Positions 1 to 8,947 of a stretch of 64,000 nt of DNA are shown one piece after another. The notes below the pieces were generated by a model. The model saw only the letters and a program-made list of their open reading frames with translations, was not told the DNA's origin and searched no databases. Origin of the DNA: PCPOR2b sp965220385 (GTDB lineage: Bacteria; Poribacteria; WGA-4E; PCPOR2b); the NCBI GenBank assembly GCA_965220385.1, contig OZ244825.1, positions 5,332,001 through 5,396,000 of the forward strand, in the 5' to 3' direction. The translations under genes and the position numbers were made by a program. Within the stretch, counting starts at the first letter, position 1; each line of letters starts with the position of its first letter.

Positions 1-378
1 ATTGATTTGATGCTAGATCAACGAGAACAGACCGATCTCGGCGGCACAATGCGACTCGGACTCTACCCGTGCGTTCTCAGGGAAAACACAAAAAGCTATG
101 AAGCGTATCAGCAACCGATTATCTTGGAACGACATCGCCATCGCTATGAATTGAACAACGACTATCGGGAAACCCTCGAATCCGAAGGATTGTGTTTTAG
201 CGGGGTATCGCCCGACGAGAATCTGGTCGAAATCACAGAAGTTACTGATCATCCGTGGATGGTCGGGTCACAATTCCACCCCGAATTTCAATCCAAGCCA
301 CTTGAACCGCATCCACTGTTCCGCGACTTTATCCGCGCTGCCTTACATTATCAACAGCAGCAACCCAATAATCCATAA
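1..378 (+). CDS. pyrG: CTP synthase, C-terminal part (5' end outside window)
   Basis: The reading frame is open from base 1 and encodes the last 125 residues of CTP synthase, which makes CTP from UTP, ATP and glutamine in the cytoplasm. The visible part is the class I glutamine amidotransferase domain: the GGTMRLG segment, typical of CTP synthase, sits near the start, and QFHPEF carries the His and Glu of the amidotransferase triad; the Cys lies upstream of the window. The order of motifs and the short tail after HPEF match the family. The gene ends with TAA. Only the identity of the missing N-terminal synthetase domain is inferred. Confidence 0.96.
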   Translation: MDLMLDQREQTDLGGTMRLGLYPCVLRENTKSYEAYQQPIILERHRHRYELNNDYRETLESEGLCFSGVSPDENLVEITEVTDHPWMVGSQFHPEFQSKPLEPHPLFRDFIRAALHYQQQQPNNP

Positions 379-489
379 CGAGTAAGGGATCAAAAACCGA
401 CCATCGAGTCTCAGAGGGATTTAAAAAATTGCCTTTTTCTGTGTCTCTGTGGTTTCTTTTACGCATTACGTATTAGATGGAGGTCCGTT

Positions 490-1749
490 ATGTCTAAAAA
501 TTACGCCCAAATGCACTCTCGCGCTTGGTATGGCGACGAAGAGATTACACTGACGTTCCCCGAAAATTGGGAAGTCACAACGGTTGCGCCGAACGACGCA
601 CCCAAGCTCTCAGAAGCAGGGGTTGAAGCCGCATTTGGTCAACCCATCGGTACGCCACGTATTGAAGAAATGGCGCGCGGCAAAAGTAATGCCGTTATCG
701 TTGTCGATGATCTAAGTAGACCTACACCGGCGGCGGAGGTCATCCCCTTCCTACTCCGTGAGCTGCATCAAGCAGGCATTCCCAAAAACGAAATTCGATT
801 TGTTGTTGGTCCCGGTTCACATCGCCCTCTTACGGATGAGGAGATAGCGAAGAAAGTAGGGGCTGATATTGCGGCGTCTTATGAAGTAACAAACCACGAC
901 TTTATGAGCGGAAATCTCCGGGCATTGGGTAACTTAGATGACGGTATGCCAATCTATATCAACCCAGTCGTGGCAGACGCTGATTTCAAAATCTGCTTGG
1001 GCGGTATTTACCCGCACAAAGCGGTCGGATTTGGTGGTGGAGCAAAATTGATTGTTCCTGGCGTTTCGGGCTTTTCCACGATGTTCCACTTCCACAATTA
1101 CTATCCGGGACGAGGTCATGCAGCCGTTGAGAGGCAGCACGAGAAAACTGATGCGCGGGATGTTTCAGAAGAGGCTGCCAGAGTCGTTGGAGTGGATGCC
1201 ATTGTAAACCTGGTCCTCAACAGCAGGCGCGAAATAGCCGGTCTCTTTGTCGGCGATTTAGTGGAGGCGCACCGAGCCGGTGCACGTTTTGCCTTGGAAA
1301 CCTATGGGACAAAGATTCCAGAGACAGTGCGCCAAGAAACGGATGTGATTGTGCTAAACTGCTATCCGATTGACTCGGATGCAATTCAAACCACCAAAAC
1401 ATTCTGGGCACAACGGTATTTCGGTGATGTCTACACGATCGCCGTTAATCCTGCAAGTGATGGGTTCTGCTATCACGGACTCTATGATCTGTTAGATTAT
1501 CCACGTTACCTTAGGCGGAGGGCGAGAGCTCAGGAAACCCCGATGCCATTACCCACACCGAAAATCGAATCTCCAAGCCAAGCGCTGGTTTGGTCGGAGA
1601 ATTTCCCGGCAGACGAGTTTTATAAGGATCATCCCAGTGACATCCTCTTCCGTGAGTGGGATACGCTTGTCAATTTGCTTGCGGAGAAGCTGCCTCAGAA
1701 CGCGAAAGTCGCTGCCTTTCCATGTGCAAGCATCCAAGTGCTGGAGTAA
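490..1749 (+). CDS. LarA-like nickel-pincer racemase/epimerase family protein
   Basis: This 419-residue protein belongs to the lactate racemase (LarA, DUF2088) family, cytoplasmic enzymes that racemise or epimerise 2-hydroxyacids with a nickel-pincer nucleotide. DDLSRPTP lies at residues 73-80, and His111, His176, Lys186 and His200 fall at positions matching the LarA residues that hold the cofactor and act in catalysis (Lys in the GGGAK segment). Length is normal for the family. The start is set by a GGAGG site just upstream. The substrate is not shown: many family members do not use lactate. No larB, larC or larE genes for cofactor synthesis are in the window. The neighbours are a Gfo/Idh oxidoreductase and a ThDP enzyme, which suggests sugar-acid or hydroxyacid metabolism. 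Confidence 0.88.
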   Translation: MSKNYAQMHSRAWYGDEEITLTFPENWEVTTVAPNDAPKLSEAGVEAAFGQPIGTPRIEEMARGKSNAVIVVDDLSRPTPAAEVIPFLLRELHQAGIPKNEIRFVVGPGSHRPLTDEEIAKKVGADIAASYEVTNHDFMSGNLRALGNLDDGMPIYINPVVADADFKICLGGIYPHKAVGFGGGAKLIVPGVSGFSTMFHFHNYYPGRGHAAVERQHEKTDARDVSEEAARVVGVDAIVNLVLNSRREIAGLFVGDLVEAHRAGARFALETYGTKIPETVRQETDVIVLNCYPIDSDAIQTTKTFWAQRYFGDVYTIAVNPASDGFCYHGLYDLLDYPRYLRRRARAQETPMPLPTPKIESPSQALVWSENFPADEFYKDHPSDILFREWDTLVNLLAEKLPQNAKVAAFPCASIQVLE

Positions 1750-1766
1750 GGACATTTATTTTTTCT

Positions 1767-1798
1767 GTAGGAGGGATCTCCGAATCCCGACTTCCTAC
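1767..1798. repeat. tgtagg-type hairpin repeat
   Basis: An outer stem GTAGGA/TCCTAC encloses an inner stem GGGAT/ATCCC. Related hairpins with different but still complementary stems occur near 22190, 23244, 25602 and 41428. A second perfect hairpin, CCCAAGA/TCTTGGG, follows at 1817-1832, just before the next gene. Confidence 0.7.
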
Positions 1799-1853
1799 TT
1801 AACGCGTCCGGTGCCTCCCAAGATTTCTTGGGTCAGATATTGAAAGGATTATT

Positions 1854-2876
1854 ATGAGCCAAGAATCAATCAGTCCGTTGCGCATGATTGTTGTGGGCAG
1901 TGGCCGAGGGAAGTCACACGCACGCAGCTTTCTGGCACGACCCAACCAATTTGAACTGGTCGGTTTGGTCGATATTGATGAATCCCGTCTCAAAGCTGCC
2001 ATTCACGACCTGGAACTACCGGAGCATCTCGCCTATACTTCGTACGCAGAAGCGCTCAAACAATCGGACTGTGACGGTGTTGTCATCGCCACTTGGGCGC
2101 GTACGCACGATGAGTTGGTTGAGGCTGCGATCGAAGCTGACAAGCACATCATGGTGGAAAAGCCGTTCACGTTGGAACTGGCGCCCGCCAAACGGTTGAC
2201 TGAAATGGCAGAGGCGCGTGGGCTAAAAATCGTTGTAACGCAACAGTGGCGATACCTGCCCGGACAGCGAACGGTGCGACGCTTGATGACCGAGAGGGCT
2301 TATGGCGAGCCGCAGACGGGGCACATGTTCACGTACAAAGCCCGCGGGGGCGAGTACCCCGACTCCGAGCACTCCCAACTCTGGCAGATGACCGTCCATG
2401 AAATCGATTCGCTGATCGCGATGGTGAACCGACGCGTAGTGGAGGTATCTGGTCACTCTTACCGACCACCAGAAACGACATGGAATCGCGAATCCACTGC
2501 CACCGCCGAGATTACCTTCGATAATGGTGCCCGTTTCGTGATTGTGTCTACTTCCGATGCCCGTGTGAACACCGGTGAATTCCGCGCTGAGTGCGAGTAC
2601 GGCGCAGTTGTTTTGCACAGTCCACAAGGCTTTGGTGGACCCGAAACTCTGCTTATCGGGACAGACCGTGGGAAGGGACTGAGCGAGGTAGAAATTGATC
2701 CAGACTTCACCGGTTCACGTCAACTCGACCAACACGTTGCTGCCACGTTTGCCGACTGGGTGAACGGTGGACCCGAGCCGGAAACCAGTGGTCGCAACAA
2801 CCTACCGGTCCTCGCTACCCTAAACGCTGTGATTGAGTCAGGGGAGTCCGGTCGAGCCGTGAGCGTGGAGGTTTAG
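1854..2876 (+). CDS. Gfo/Idh/MocA family oxidoreductase
   Basis: A 340-residue NAD(P)-dependent dehydrogenase of the glucose-fructose oxidoreductase / inositol dehydrogenase family. An N-terminal Rossmann fold is seen (VVGSGRGKSHA, an unusual form of the glycine motif), with the family EKP motif near residue 102 (MVEKPF). The C-terminal half is the alpha/beta substrate domain, with an HEIDSL segment where the family usually has catalytic acid/base residues. An AAAGGA site supports the start. These enzymes oxidise or reduce sugars, inositols or related polyols; the substrate cannot be read here. It sits in one direction with the LarA-like and ThDP genes, with about 40 bases to the next, so co-transcription is likely. 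Confidence 0.88.
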   Translation: MSQESISPLRMIVVGSGRGKSHARSFLARPNQFELVGLVDIDESRLKAAIHDLELPEHLAYTSYAEALKQSDCDGVVIATWARTHDELVEAAIEADKHIMVEKPFTLELAPAKRLTEMAEARGLKIVVTQQWRYLPGQRTVRRLMTERAYGEPQTGHMFTYKARGGEYPDSEHSQLWQMTVHEIDSLIAMVNRRVVEVSGHSYRPPETTWNRESTATAEITFDNGARFVIVSTSDARVNTGEFRAECEYGAVVLHSPQGFGGPETLLIGTDRGKGLSEVEIDPDFTGSRQLDQHVAATFADWVNGGPEPETSGRNNLPVLATLNAVIESGESGRAVSVEV

Positions 2877-2914
2877 GGCGTTTTTAAAGTCAGGTTGTAC
2901 AAGGAGAAAACTGT

Positions 2915-4591
2915 ATGAAGGTAACGGGTTCACACCTGATCGTCCAAGCGTTGCGGGCGGAGGGGATAGACCAGATCTTTACCCTAGCGGGCGATCACAC
3001 CCTCCATCTGATGGATGTTATGGCAGAGGAGGGGTTCAAGTTTGTTGATACCCGCCACGAACAGGCTGCGGTGGACATGGCGAATGCGTGGGGACGGATC
3101 ACCGGCTCCCCCGGAATATCAATGTTTACTTCGCCGGGGCATGTGAACGCTATTCCAGGACTGGCGTTGGCATATCACATGGAATCGCCGGTCATCAACA
3201 TCACAGGCTGTGCAGCACAGCACCAACTGGGACAGGGAATTGCACAGCAAGAGATTGATCAGGTTGGGATGGCGAAGCCTATCACGAAAGGGTCATGGTT
3301 TATCTCCGATCCGTACCGGATTCCAGAGCATTTTGCACGCGCTTTTCGCACCGCCTTAACGGGCAGACGGGGCCCCATTCACTTGACCATCCCCGTAGAT
3401 GTCCAAAGTGCTGAAGTGGATACAAGCCGCGTACATTTCGACCCGCCCCAAGTGTACCGCCGCTCTGGCCAGGTCATGGGAGATCCGTCTCTCGTAAAAG
3501 AAGCAATAGAGCTGCTTCAAGGCGCACAAAGGCCGATGGTCCTAGCGGGAAATGCAACTGATTCCATAGATCGGGCGGATTTGCAGCGATTCTTGGAGGT
3601 AACGCGCCTTCCGCTGTTCACCGAGGAGATTGCCCGTGGACTTGTTCCCGATACCCACCCCTACTGCTTCGGATTCGCAGACGGAAGGGTCAACCTCGTC
3701 TCGCGCCGCTTAGATGAGGCAGATGTTGTACTGTTGCTCGGCAAGAAATTGGACTTCACTATCTCCTTCGGCGGTCCACCAACCCTCGCTGCTGATGTGC
3801 GTATCGTCCAAGTGGATCCATCAGCAGACCAGATCGGTCTCGCACGCGGCGTGGATGTCGGTATTTTAGGAGATGTCGGTGCGGTGGTAAAACAGTTGGC
3901 ACAGGAAGCTCAAGGGTATCGGTGGAACGAACAGCCAATCGTTGAAGAGCTAAGGTCTACCCGCGATGACCAAGAACAAGATTTGGACGGTCGAGCAGCA
4001 CCAGCCACCCCATTACACGCAATGTCCGTCCACAAACATCTGCGCTCCCTGCTGGGCGAGAATGACTGCTTAATCTTTGAGGGCAGCGACTTCTCCTTCT
4101 ACGGTACCCCCTACTATCCCAGCCTCCGTCCGAGACGTTGGTTCACCAATAGCACACTCGGAATGATTGGATGGGGCGTATCCTACGGCGTCGGTGCCCA
4201 AGCCGCGCTTCCTCAGTCCAAAGTGGTCGTTCTCACCGGAGATGGTGCTTTTGGGTTCAGCGCCATGGAGTTGGACACCGCCGTGCGGCACAACTTGCCT
4301 GTGGTCGTCGTGATTGGAAACGATAGCGTTTGGGGAATAGACTACCACCAGCAGGTGCAACTCTTCGGCAAAAGTGTCGCAACCGAGCTGCTGCCCTCGC
4401 GTTACGATAAGATGGCGGAGGCACTCGGTGCCCACGGCGAATATGTCGAGGAAGCACATCAACTGCCCGGTGCGTTAGAACGCGCCCTCGCCTCGGACAA
4501 ACCCGCGCTCGTCAACGTGCGGATTCAGGCAAACCCCAGTCCATTGACGGAGTACATCATCGAACGGAAAAGTGCCTTCACCGGAAGTTAG
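2915..4591 (+). CDS. Thiamine-diphosphate-dependent enzyme, acetolactate synthase-like
   Basis: A 558-residue member of the acetolactate synthase / benzoylformate decarboxylase superfamily. The N-terminal PYR domain carries the conserved Glu (TRHEQAA, near residue 48) that activates the cofactor. A central nucleotide-fold domain follows, and the C-terminal PP domain has the ThDP-Mg motif that opens with GDGAFG near residue 442 and closes with IGNDSVWG. Length and domain order are standard. No FAD-linked or substrate-specific signature is recognised, so the reaction (2-oxoacid decarboxylation, carboligation or an oxalyl-CoA-type reaction) is open. The start is fixed by an AAGGAG site 8 bases upstream. 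It is the last gene of the first plus-strand group and meets the minus-strand amidohydrolase tail to tail. Confidence 0.88.
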   Translation: MKVTGSHLIVQALRAEGIDQIFTLAGDHTLHLMDVMAEEGFKFVDTRHEQAAVDMANAWGRITGSPGISMFTSPGHVNAIPGLALAYHMESPVINITGCAAQHQLGQGIAQQEIDQVGMAKPITKGSWFISDPYRIPEHFARAFRTALTGRRGPIHLTIPVDVQSAEVDTSRVHFDPPQVYRRSGQVMGDPSLVKEAIELLQGAQRPMVLAGNATDSIDRADLQRFLEVTRLPLFTEEIARGLVPDTHPYCFGFADGRVNLVSRRLDEADVVLLLGKKLDFTISFGGPPTLAADVRIVQVDPSADQIGLARGVDVGILGDVGAVVKQLAQEAQGYRWNEQPIVEELRSTRDDQEQDLDGRAAPATPLHAMSVHKHLRSLLGENDCLIFEGSDFSFYGTPYYPSLRPRRWFTNSTLGMIGWGVSYGVGAQAALPQSKVVVLTGDGAFGFSAMELDTAVRHNLPVVVVIGNDSVWGIDYHQQVQLFGKSVATELLPSRYDKMAEALGAHGEYVEEAHQLPGALERALASDKPALVNVRIQANPSPLTEYIIERKSAFTGS

Positions 4592-4679
4592 ATTCGGAGA
4601 GCGCCAGATGCAGGTTCACCTAACGCTCATCATCATTGTTAGGTAATCAATCATTTGGAAAGAGAATCGTCCGGTACAC

Positions 4680-5879
4680 CTACGCCGTTGCGTAATACTC
4701 CTCCCAATCCACCCCAGCGCGTCCATTCAGATCCCACTCGACCTGTCCATCGATCAAGGTCAACTCACATTCTAGCTTCTGATTCCCCACAAAGAGCGCC
4801 CTTCTGACATCAAGAAAACCGAATCTTCCCTCGTTCAGTTTAAGCACAGCGACATCCGCTACCGCGCCGACACTCAGATGACCGTATTCCGGACGATTAA
4901 TCATCTCTGCTGGAGTGATCGTTGACATTTTGATAACGTCAAACAGGGAAACGCCTATATTCAAAATCTTCGACATCGTCGTTGCCATATCTTTCATCCC
5001 GGCGTTCATGCTGCCGGTGTGGAGGTCTGTCGAAATTGAATCCGGTATCCAGCCCTGCTCGATGGCGGGTATTGCATGGTTCCACACAAAGCTTCCAGCG
5101 CCGTGTCCCACGTCAAACTTGACGCCACGATCACGCGCTTCAGCGAAATACGGCTGCAACTTCCCCGTCTCATCGAACATCGGTATCGCAGCTTGATACA
5201 TGTGAGTGCTAATGTCGCCGGGGCGTATATGCTCAAGTATCATTTCTGGATACGGACGCTCTGGACGGAATGAGCCGAAATCGATCATAGCCAGTAAACC
5301 CACCAATCTTCCAGCTTCCACAGCACGGTCAACCCCAAGCCATTCAGGACCTCCGTAGTGTGCGGTCTTGATTCCCACAACAATATCGGGGTAGCGTTCA
5401 GCGACTTTCGCCGTCGCTTCAGGTTCCATATCCGGTATATTCTGCTCGATGGCGCCGCCACCCATGCCGTGTCCCACAATGTTGAGGAGCGCGAAAATAC
5501 GGGTCTTTGACCGATCAATGACGCGGTCTTTGAAATCGGGGAAATTTCGCCACCCTGAACTGCCAACATCAAGAACCGTGGTCACACCTGTGCGAAAATT
5601 GTATCCATCGGGATACAGAGAATTGTCACCACAGTAGGCGTTTCGCTGACCGGTACCGGCGTAAGCGTGGACATGTATATCCAGTAAGCCGGGGGTGACA
5701 TAAAGTCCATCGACATCGACAACCTTTTCTGCTTCCGCGTCCGGAATGTTCTCCGCTACCCGTGCAATCTTTCCATCCGCAATTCCAACATCCATCGCTT
5801 GGTCAATATTGTTTTTGGGGTCGATGACGTGTCCACCCTTGAGTAACAGATCAAAACTATTTTGCGTCGTCTCCGACAT
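4680..5879 (-). CDS. Amidohydrolase/deacetylase family metallohydrolase
   Basis: A 399-residue amidohydrolase-superfamily enzyme of the dihydroorotase-like branch. The metal centre is visible: HVH at residues 69-71, Lys171 in GIKTAHY (probable carboxylated bridging lysine), His226 in DISTHMY, His259 in DVGHG and Asp285 in STDLHTG. The N- and C-terminal strands form the usual small beta domain. Closest in look to annotated 'amidohydrolase/deacetylase' proteins; the substrate (N-acyl or cyclic amide) is unknown. A GGAGGAAT ribosome site precedes the ATG, and a possible promoter lies at 5917-5944. It follows aroB on the same strand with an 80-base gap, so it may be the end of that operon or a separate unit. 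Confidence 0.85.
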   Translation of the reverse strand: MSETTQNSFDLLLKGGHVIDPKNNIDQAMDVGIADGKIARVAENIPDAEAEKVVDVDGLYVTPGLLDIHVHAYAGTGQRNAYCGDNSLYPDGYNFRTGVTTVLDVGSSGWRNFPDFKDRVIDRSKTRIFALLNIVGHGMGGGAIEQNIPDMEPEATAKVAERYPDIVVGIKTAHYGGPEWLGVDRAVEAGRLVGLLAMIDFGSFRPERPYPEMILEHIRPGDISTHMYQAAIPMFDETGKLQPYFAEARDRGVKFDVGHGAGSFVWNHAIPAIEQGWIPDSISTDLHTGSMNAGMKDMATTMSKILNIGVSLFDVIKMSTITPAEMINRPEYGHLSVGAVADVAVLKLNEGRFGFLDVRRALFVGNQKLECELTLIDGQVEWDLNGRAGVDWEEYYATA

Positions 5880-5916
5880 AATATTCCTCCATTTCTAAAC
5901 GTCGAATTTGTGGGAT

Positions 5917-5944
5917 TCTATACTAATAATTCAATACGACTCAA
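5917..5944 (-). promoter_or_regulatory. Candidate promoter of the amidohydrolase gene
   Basis: On the minus strand TTGAGT is followed after 16 bases by TATAGA, about 40 bases before the start codon. Both boxes are imperfect. Confidence 0.4.
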
Positions 5945-5958
5945 GAATGAGTCTACAA

Positions 5959-7122
5959 CTATCCCTCATCAGTAGCAGTAGCATCTTCTGACGGACTAAA
6001 GACCCTCTTTTCTACCAAGTACTGAAGTAAATCCGGAAGATCTTTTTTGGGTACTTCCTTTATGGTTATATCCCCAATTTTCGTTGGCAGCACAAATCGT
6101 AAAGTGTTGCCCCGTCGTTTTTTGTCATGCAACATTGGTTGAAGCAACGGATCTATCGAAACGCCCAACGCATCGGTCGGTAAGCCAATTCTTGATAGCA
6201 GCTTCAATTGTCTCTCAGCGTCTGCAGAAGGGAAAATCTCTGTTTTGACCGCCAGGTATGAAGCAGCAACCATACCCACAGAGACCGCTTCGCCATGTAA
6301 ATATCTGTGATAAAGCGATTCCAGAGCATGTCCAATCGTATGCCCATAATTCAGGATTGCTCGGCGATCCGTCCTTTCCTCTGGATCTTCCTCCACAACT
6401 GCAATCTTATGTTCGCAACACCTTCTAACCAGCCATTCCAAAACATGGGGATCTTTCGCGATTATGTTCTCTACGTTAGTTTCTATGTAATTAAACAGTT
6501 CACCGTCCATAATCACGCCGTATTTGACGACCTCGGCAAGCCCCGCCCTTAACTCTCGCACGTTGAGCGTTTGCAGAAAGCTGACATCCATGAAGATCAT
6601 TTTTGGATGATAAAACCCGCCGACGATGTTCTTTAGCCGCGCCAAATTGATGGCAACCTTTCCGCCGAGGCTACTATCAGCTTGAGCGATGAGCGTGGTG
6701 GGAATATGGACCAACGGGATCCCACGCAAAAACGTGCTCGCAGCAAATCCCGCCAGATCGCCGATGACGCCACCGCCCATAGCGATAATCACGGATTGCC
6801 TATCCAACTGATGCTCCGCGAAGAAATCGTACAACATCCCAAGACCCCAGTAGGATTTTGTTCTTTCTCCTTCTGGGATCGCTTCGACAATTAAGTCCAC
6901 GCCTATATCTGCGAGGCTCTCGGAAATCTGGGCGATTTTGGCGGCATGAACCTCTTCGATAGTTTGATTGGTCACTAATAACGCTTGAGAGCAACGCGGC
7001 AGATGTTCCTTGAAGAGAGACCCAAAGTCAGGAATGATATCAGTGCCGATATAGATGGGATATCTAATTTTCTCATCTATCGTCGTCCAGATAGGTTCAG
7101 TTCTATTTTTCATTGAGTTCAT
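5959..7122 (-). CDS. aroB: 3-dehydroquinate synthase
   Basis: A 387-residue protein of the sugar-phosphate cyclase family; it converts DAHP to 3-dehydroquinate in the shikimate pathway. Family motifs are complete: the GGGVIGDLAGF nucleotide loop, the DSSLGGK segment with its lysine, RAGLAEVVKYG, the NYGHTIGHALE metal-binding histidine region, HGEAVSVGM and the late DKKRRG lysine segment. These fit dehydroquinate synthase better than the valiolone or inosose cyclases, but that call rests on motif memory. It lies 5 bases after the aldo/keto reductase stop at the end of a catabolic-looking operon, an unusual place for aroB. Two ATG codons nine bases apart compete for the start. Confidence 0.9.
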   Translation of the reverse strand: MNSMKNRTEPIWTTIDEKIRYPIYIGTDIIPDFGSLFKEHLPRCSQALLVTNQTIEEVHAAKIAQISESLADIGVDLIVEAIPEGERTKSYWGLGMLYDFFAEHQLDRQSVIIAMGGGVIGDLAGFAASTFLRGIPLVHIPTTLIAQADSSLGGKVAINLARLKNIVGGFYHPKMIFMDVSFLQTLNVRELRAGLAEVVKYGVIMDGELFNYIETNVENIIAKDPHVLEWLVRRCCEHKIAVVEEDPEERTDRRAILNYGHTIGHALESLYHRYLHGEAVSVGMVAASYLAVKTEIFPSADAERQLKLLSRIGLPTDALGVSIDPLLQPMLHDKKRRGNTLRFVLPTKIGDITIKEVPKKDLPDLLQYLVEKRVFSPSEDATATDEG

Positions 7123-7127
7123 GATTC

Positions 7128-8102
7128 CTATGCCGTGGACCTGAACGGCTCTGAAACAGCGTCAAGTGTCTCTCGCACCGAGTCGTCGAGTGTCCAACCG
7201 ACCGCCCCTATGTTATCGTTCAGATGCTCGATTGTGTCCCCACCGGTGATTGCGACTGTGATTTCCGGGTGGGATAGTACCCAAGCGAGCGCTAATTGTG
7301 CGGGGGTTACCCCTAATTCTCCCGCGAATTTAATCACGGTCGATATTACCTCACTCGCGGCACCCTGTACAGCCGATGGAAATTGATCCCGCATCCGCGT
7401 TGCCCAGAGCGTCCCTTCCGGCGCAGGGCTGTCTGGTGAATAGAGACCGCTTAACAGTCCCACCGCCAACGGACTATATACCATGACCCCCAACCCCTGA
7501 TCGCGCACAAGTCCGAACATTTCGCCCTCAAGGTGCCGAGTCAGCAGATTGTATTGATTCTGGACGCACATAAACGGCGTTGCGTTGTACCGATCCGCGA
7601 CCCACAATCCCTTGCAGACCTGCCATGCCGCATAGTTACAACAGCCGACGTAGCGGACTTTACCCGAACGAACCAAGTCATCCAATGCACGAATCGTCTC
7701 CTCAAGTGGTGTCGATTCATCGAACGTATGGACAAGGTAGACATCAATGTGATCTGTGTCCAATCGGGTCAGCGATCTTTCGACCTCGCGCATGATGTGG
7801 TATCTGGATAACCCTATGTCATTTGGTCCATCGCCTATTTGGCTAGCAACCTTCGAGGTAATTACAACATCGTCGCGCTTACCCTTCAACGCTTTCCCTA
7901 AAATAACTTCTGAACGTCCGATGTTTGCACGGTCATCCATCGTTCCGTATACGTTGGCGCAGTCAATCAGATTAATCCCCTGATCAATTGTGTGTTCGAT
8001 GACCCTTTGTGCCTCAGTTTCATCGCCCTGCCCTCTGAACCCTAAACCGAGCGCCAATCGACTCACCTGAACGCCAGCTTGCCCGAAGTTTACATATTCC
8101 AT
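7128..8102 (-). CDS. Aldo/keto reductase
   Basis: A 324-residue NADPH-dependent aldo/keto reductase. The catalytic tetrad is visible as Asp47 (LIDCAN), Tyr52 (VYG), Lys84 (ITSKVA) and His125 (VYLVHTFDE), in a TIM-barrel-length protein with the usual late cofactor-binding segment (ITGGDTIEHLNDN). Such enzymes reduce sugar or other aldehydes and ketones, or work backwards as sugar dehydrogenases. It lies 24 bases downstream of the aldolase gene and upstream of aroB, and an AAAGG site precedes its ATG. In context, it could act on the aldehyde released by the aldolase, which is inference. Confidence 0.9.
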   Translation of the reverse strand: MEYVNFGQAGVQVSRLALGLGFRGQGDETEAQRVIEHTIDQGINLIDCANVYGTMDDRANIGRSEVILGKALKGKRDDVVITSKVASQIGDGPNDIGLSRYHIMREVERSLTRLDTDHIDVYLVHTFDESTPLEETIRALDDLVRSGKVRYVGCCNYAAWQVCKGLWVADRYNATPFMCVQNQYNLLTRHLEGEMFGLVRDQGLGVMVYSPLAVGLLSGLYSPDSPAPEGTLWATRMRDQFPSAVQGAASEVISTVIKFAGELGVTPAQLALAWVLSHPEITVAITGGDTIEHLNDNIGAVGWTLDDSVRETLDAVSEPFRSTA

Positions 8103-8126
8103 AACTTTTTTGCCTTTCTAGCCGAC

Positions 8127-8900
8127 TTATTCTGCGCCTCGCAACAACTCCAACTTTTGCTGGACAGCTTCAAACAGCAGCGGCGCTGCGTTACCGCAGG
8201 ACAGCACGCGGAATCCACGCTTTATCGCCTCGATCCCATCGTCCAAGCCGCGGGTCGGATAGCCGACAGCGATACCCTTTTGCGCCGCAGCCGCGAGTAC
8301 CTTATCAGACGCTTCAGCGACCTTTTCATGCAACGGCTGACCCGGTACACCCAACGAAGCTGCCAAATCACTGGTCCCCACATTCAGGACATCAATGCCT
8401 TCGACCTCCACAATTTCATTAATGTTGTCAATTGCCTCGGCATCTTCGATCATCAATGAAACTGAAACCTCATTGTTGATGTTGGCATAATAATCCGCCG
8501 ACGACACCGCCCCGAACTTGATGCCTCGACTTGGACCCACGCCGCGCTTGCCCTGTGGCGGATAGTACGCGCCGTCCACTACATGCTGCGCTTCCGCTGC
8601 GTTGCGGATGTGCGGGACAAGCACACCCATTGCGCCGAGATCGAGCGCACGCATAATACGCGCTTCATCATTCTCATGGACGCGCACGATCGGTGTAGTA
8701 TCCGCAGCGTAAGCAGCAAGAACCATCCGCTCTATCTCCGTCCAGCCCATAGAACCGTGCTCGGCGTCAATCAGGACGTAATCGACGCCAGCATATCCCA
8801 TCACTTCAACAAGCCCCGGTTCGGGAAGGCGTACACCGCCACTTAACACCAATCCGCCGGCTGCTAATTTTTGCTTCAACTTATTCGTTCTGATACTCAT
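8127..8900 (-). CDS. HpcH/HpaI family aldolase
   Basis: A 257-residue class II aldolase of the HpcH/HpaI (2,4-dihydroxyhept-2-enedioate / 2-keto-3-deoxy acid) family. The signature IDAEHG at about residues 44-49 holds the catalytic His. RGVGPSRG, the IEDAEA segment (metal-binding Glu) and NVGTSDLAASLG (metal-binding Asp) follow in the right order. The family cleaves 2-keto-3-deoxy sugar acids to pyruvate and an aldehyde. The gene upstream in the operon is an enolase-superfamily enzyme that could make a 2-keto-3-deoxy acid, so the two may form a dehydratase-aldolase route. An AAGGAA site supports the start. Confidence 0.9.
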   Translation of the reverse strand: MSIRTNKLKQKLAAGGLVLSGGVRLPEPGLVEVMGYAGVDYVLIDAEHGSMGWTEIERMVLAAYAADTTPIVRVHENDEARIMRALDLGAMGVLVPHIRNAAEAQHVVDGAYYPPQGKRGVGPSRGIKFGAVSSADYYANINNEVSVSLMIEDAEAIDNINEIVEVEGIDVLNVGTSDLAASLGVPGQPLHEKVAEASDKVLAAAAQKGIAVGYPTRGLDDGIEAIKRGFRVLSCGNAAPLLFEAVQQKLELLRGAE

Positions 8901-8947
8901 GATTAGATTCCTTTTGTGTAAAACATGATAAATCGCTTAATATGAAC

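Noticed and set aside
4591..4680. Bidirectional terminator between the ThDP enzyme and the amidohydrolase
   Set aside because: A CCTAAC/GTTAGG hairpin exists at about 4619-4643 but has no T run on either side; not strong enough to annotate.
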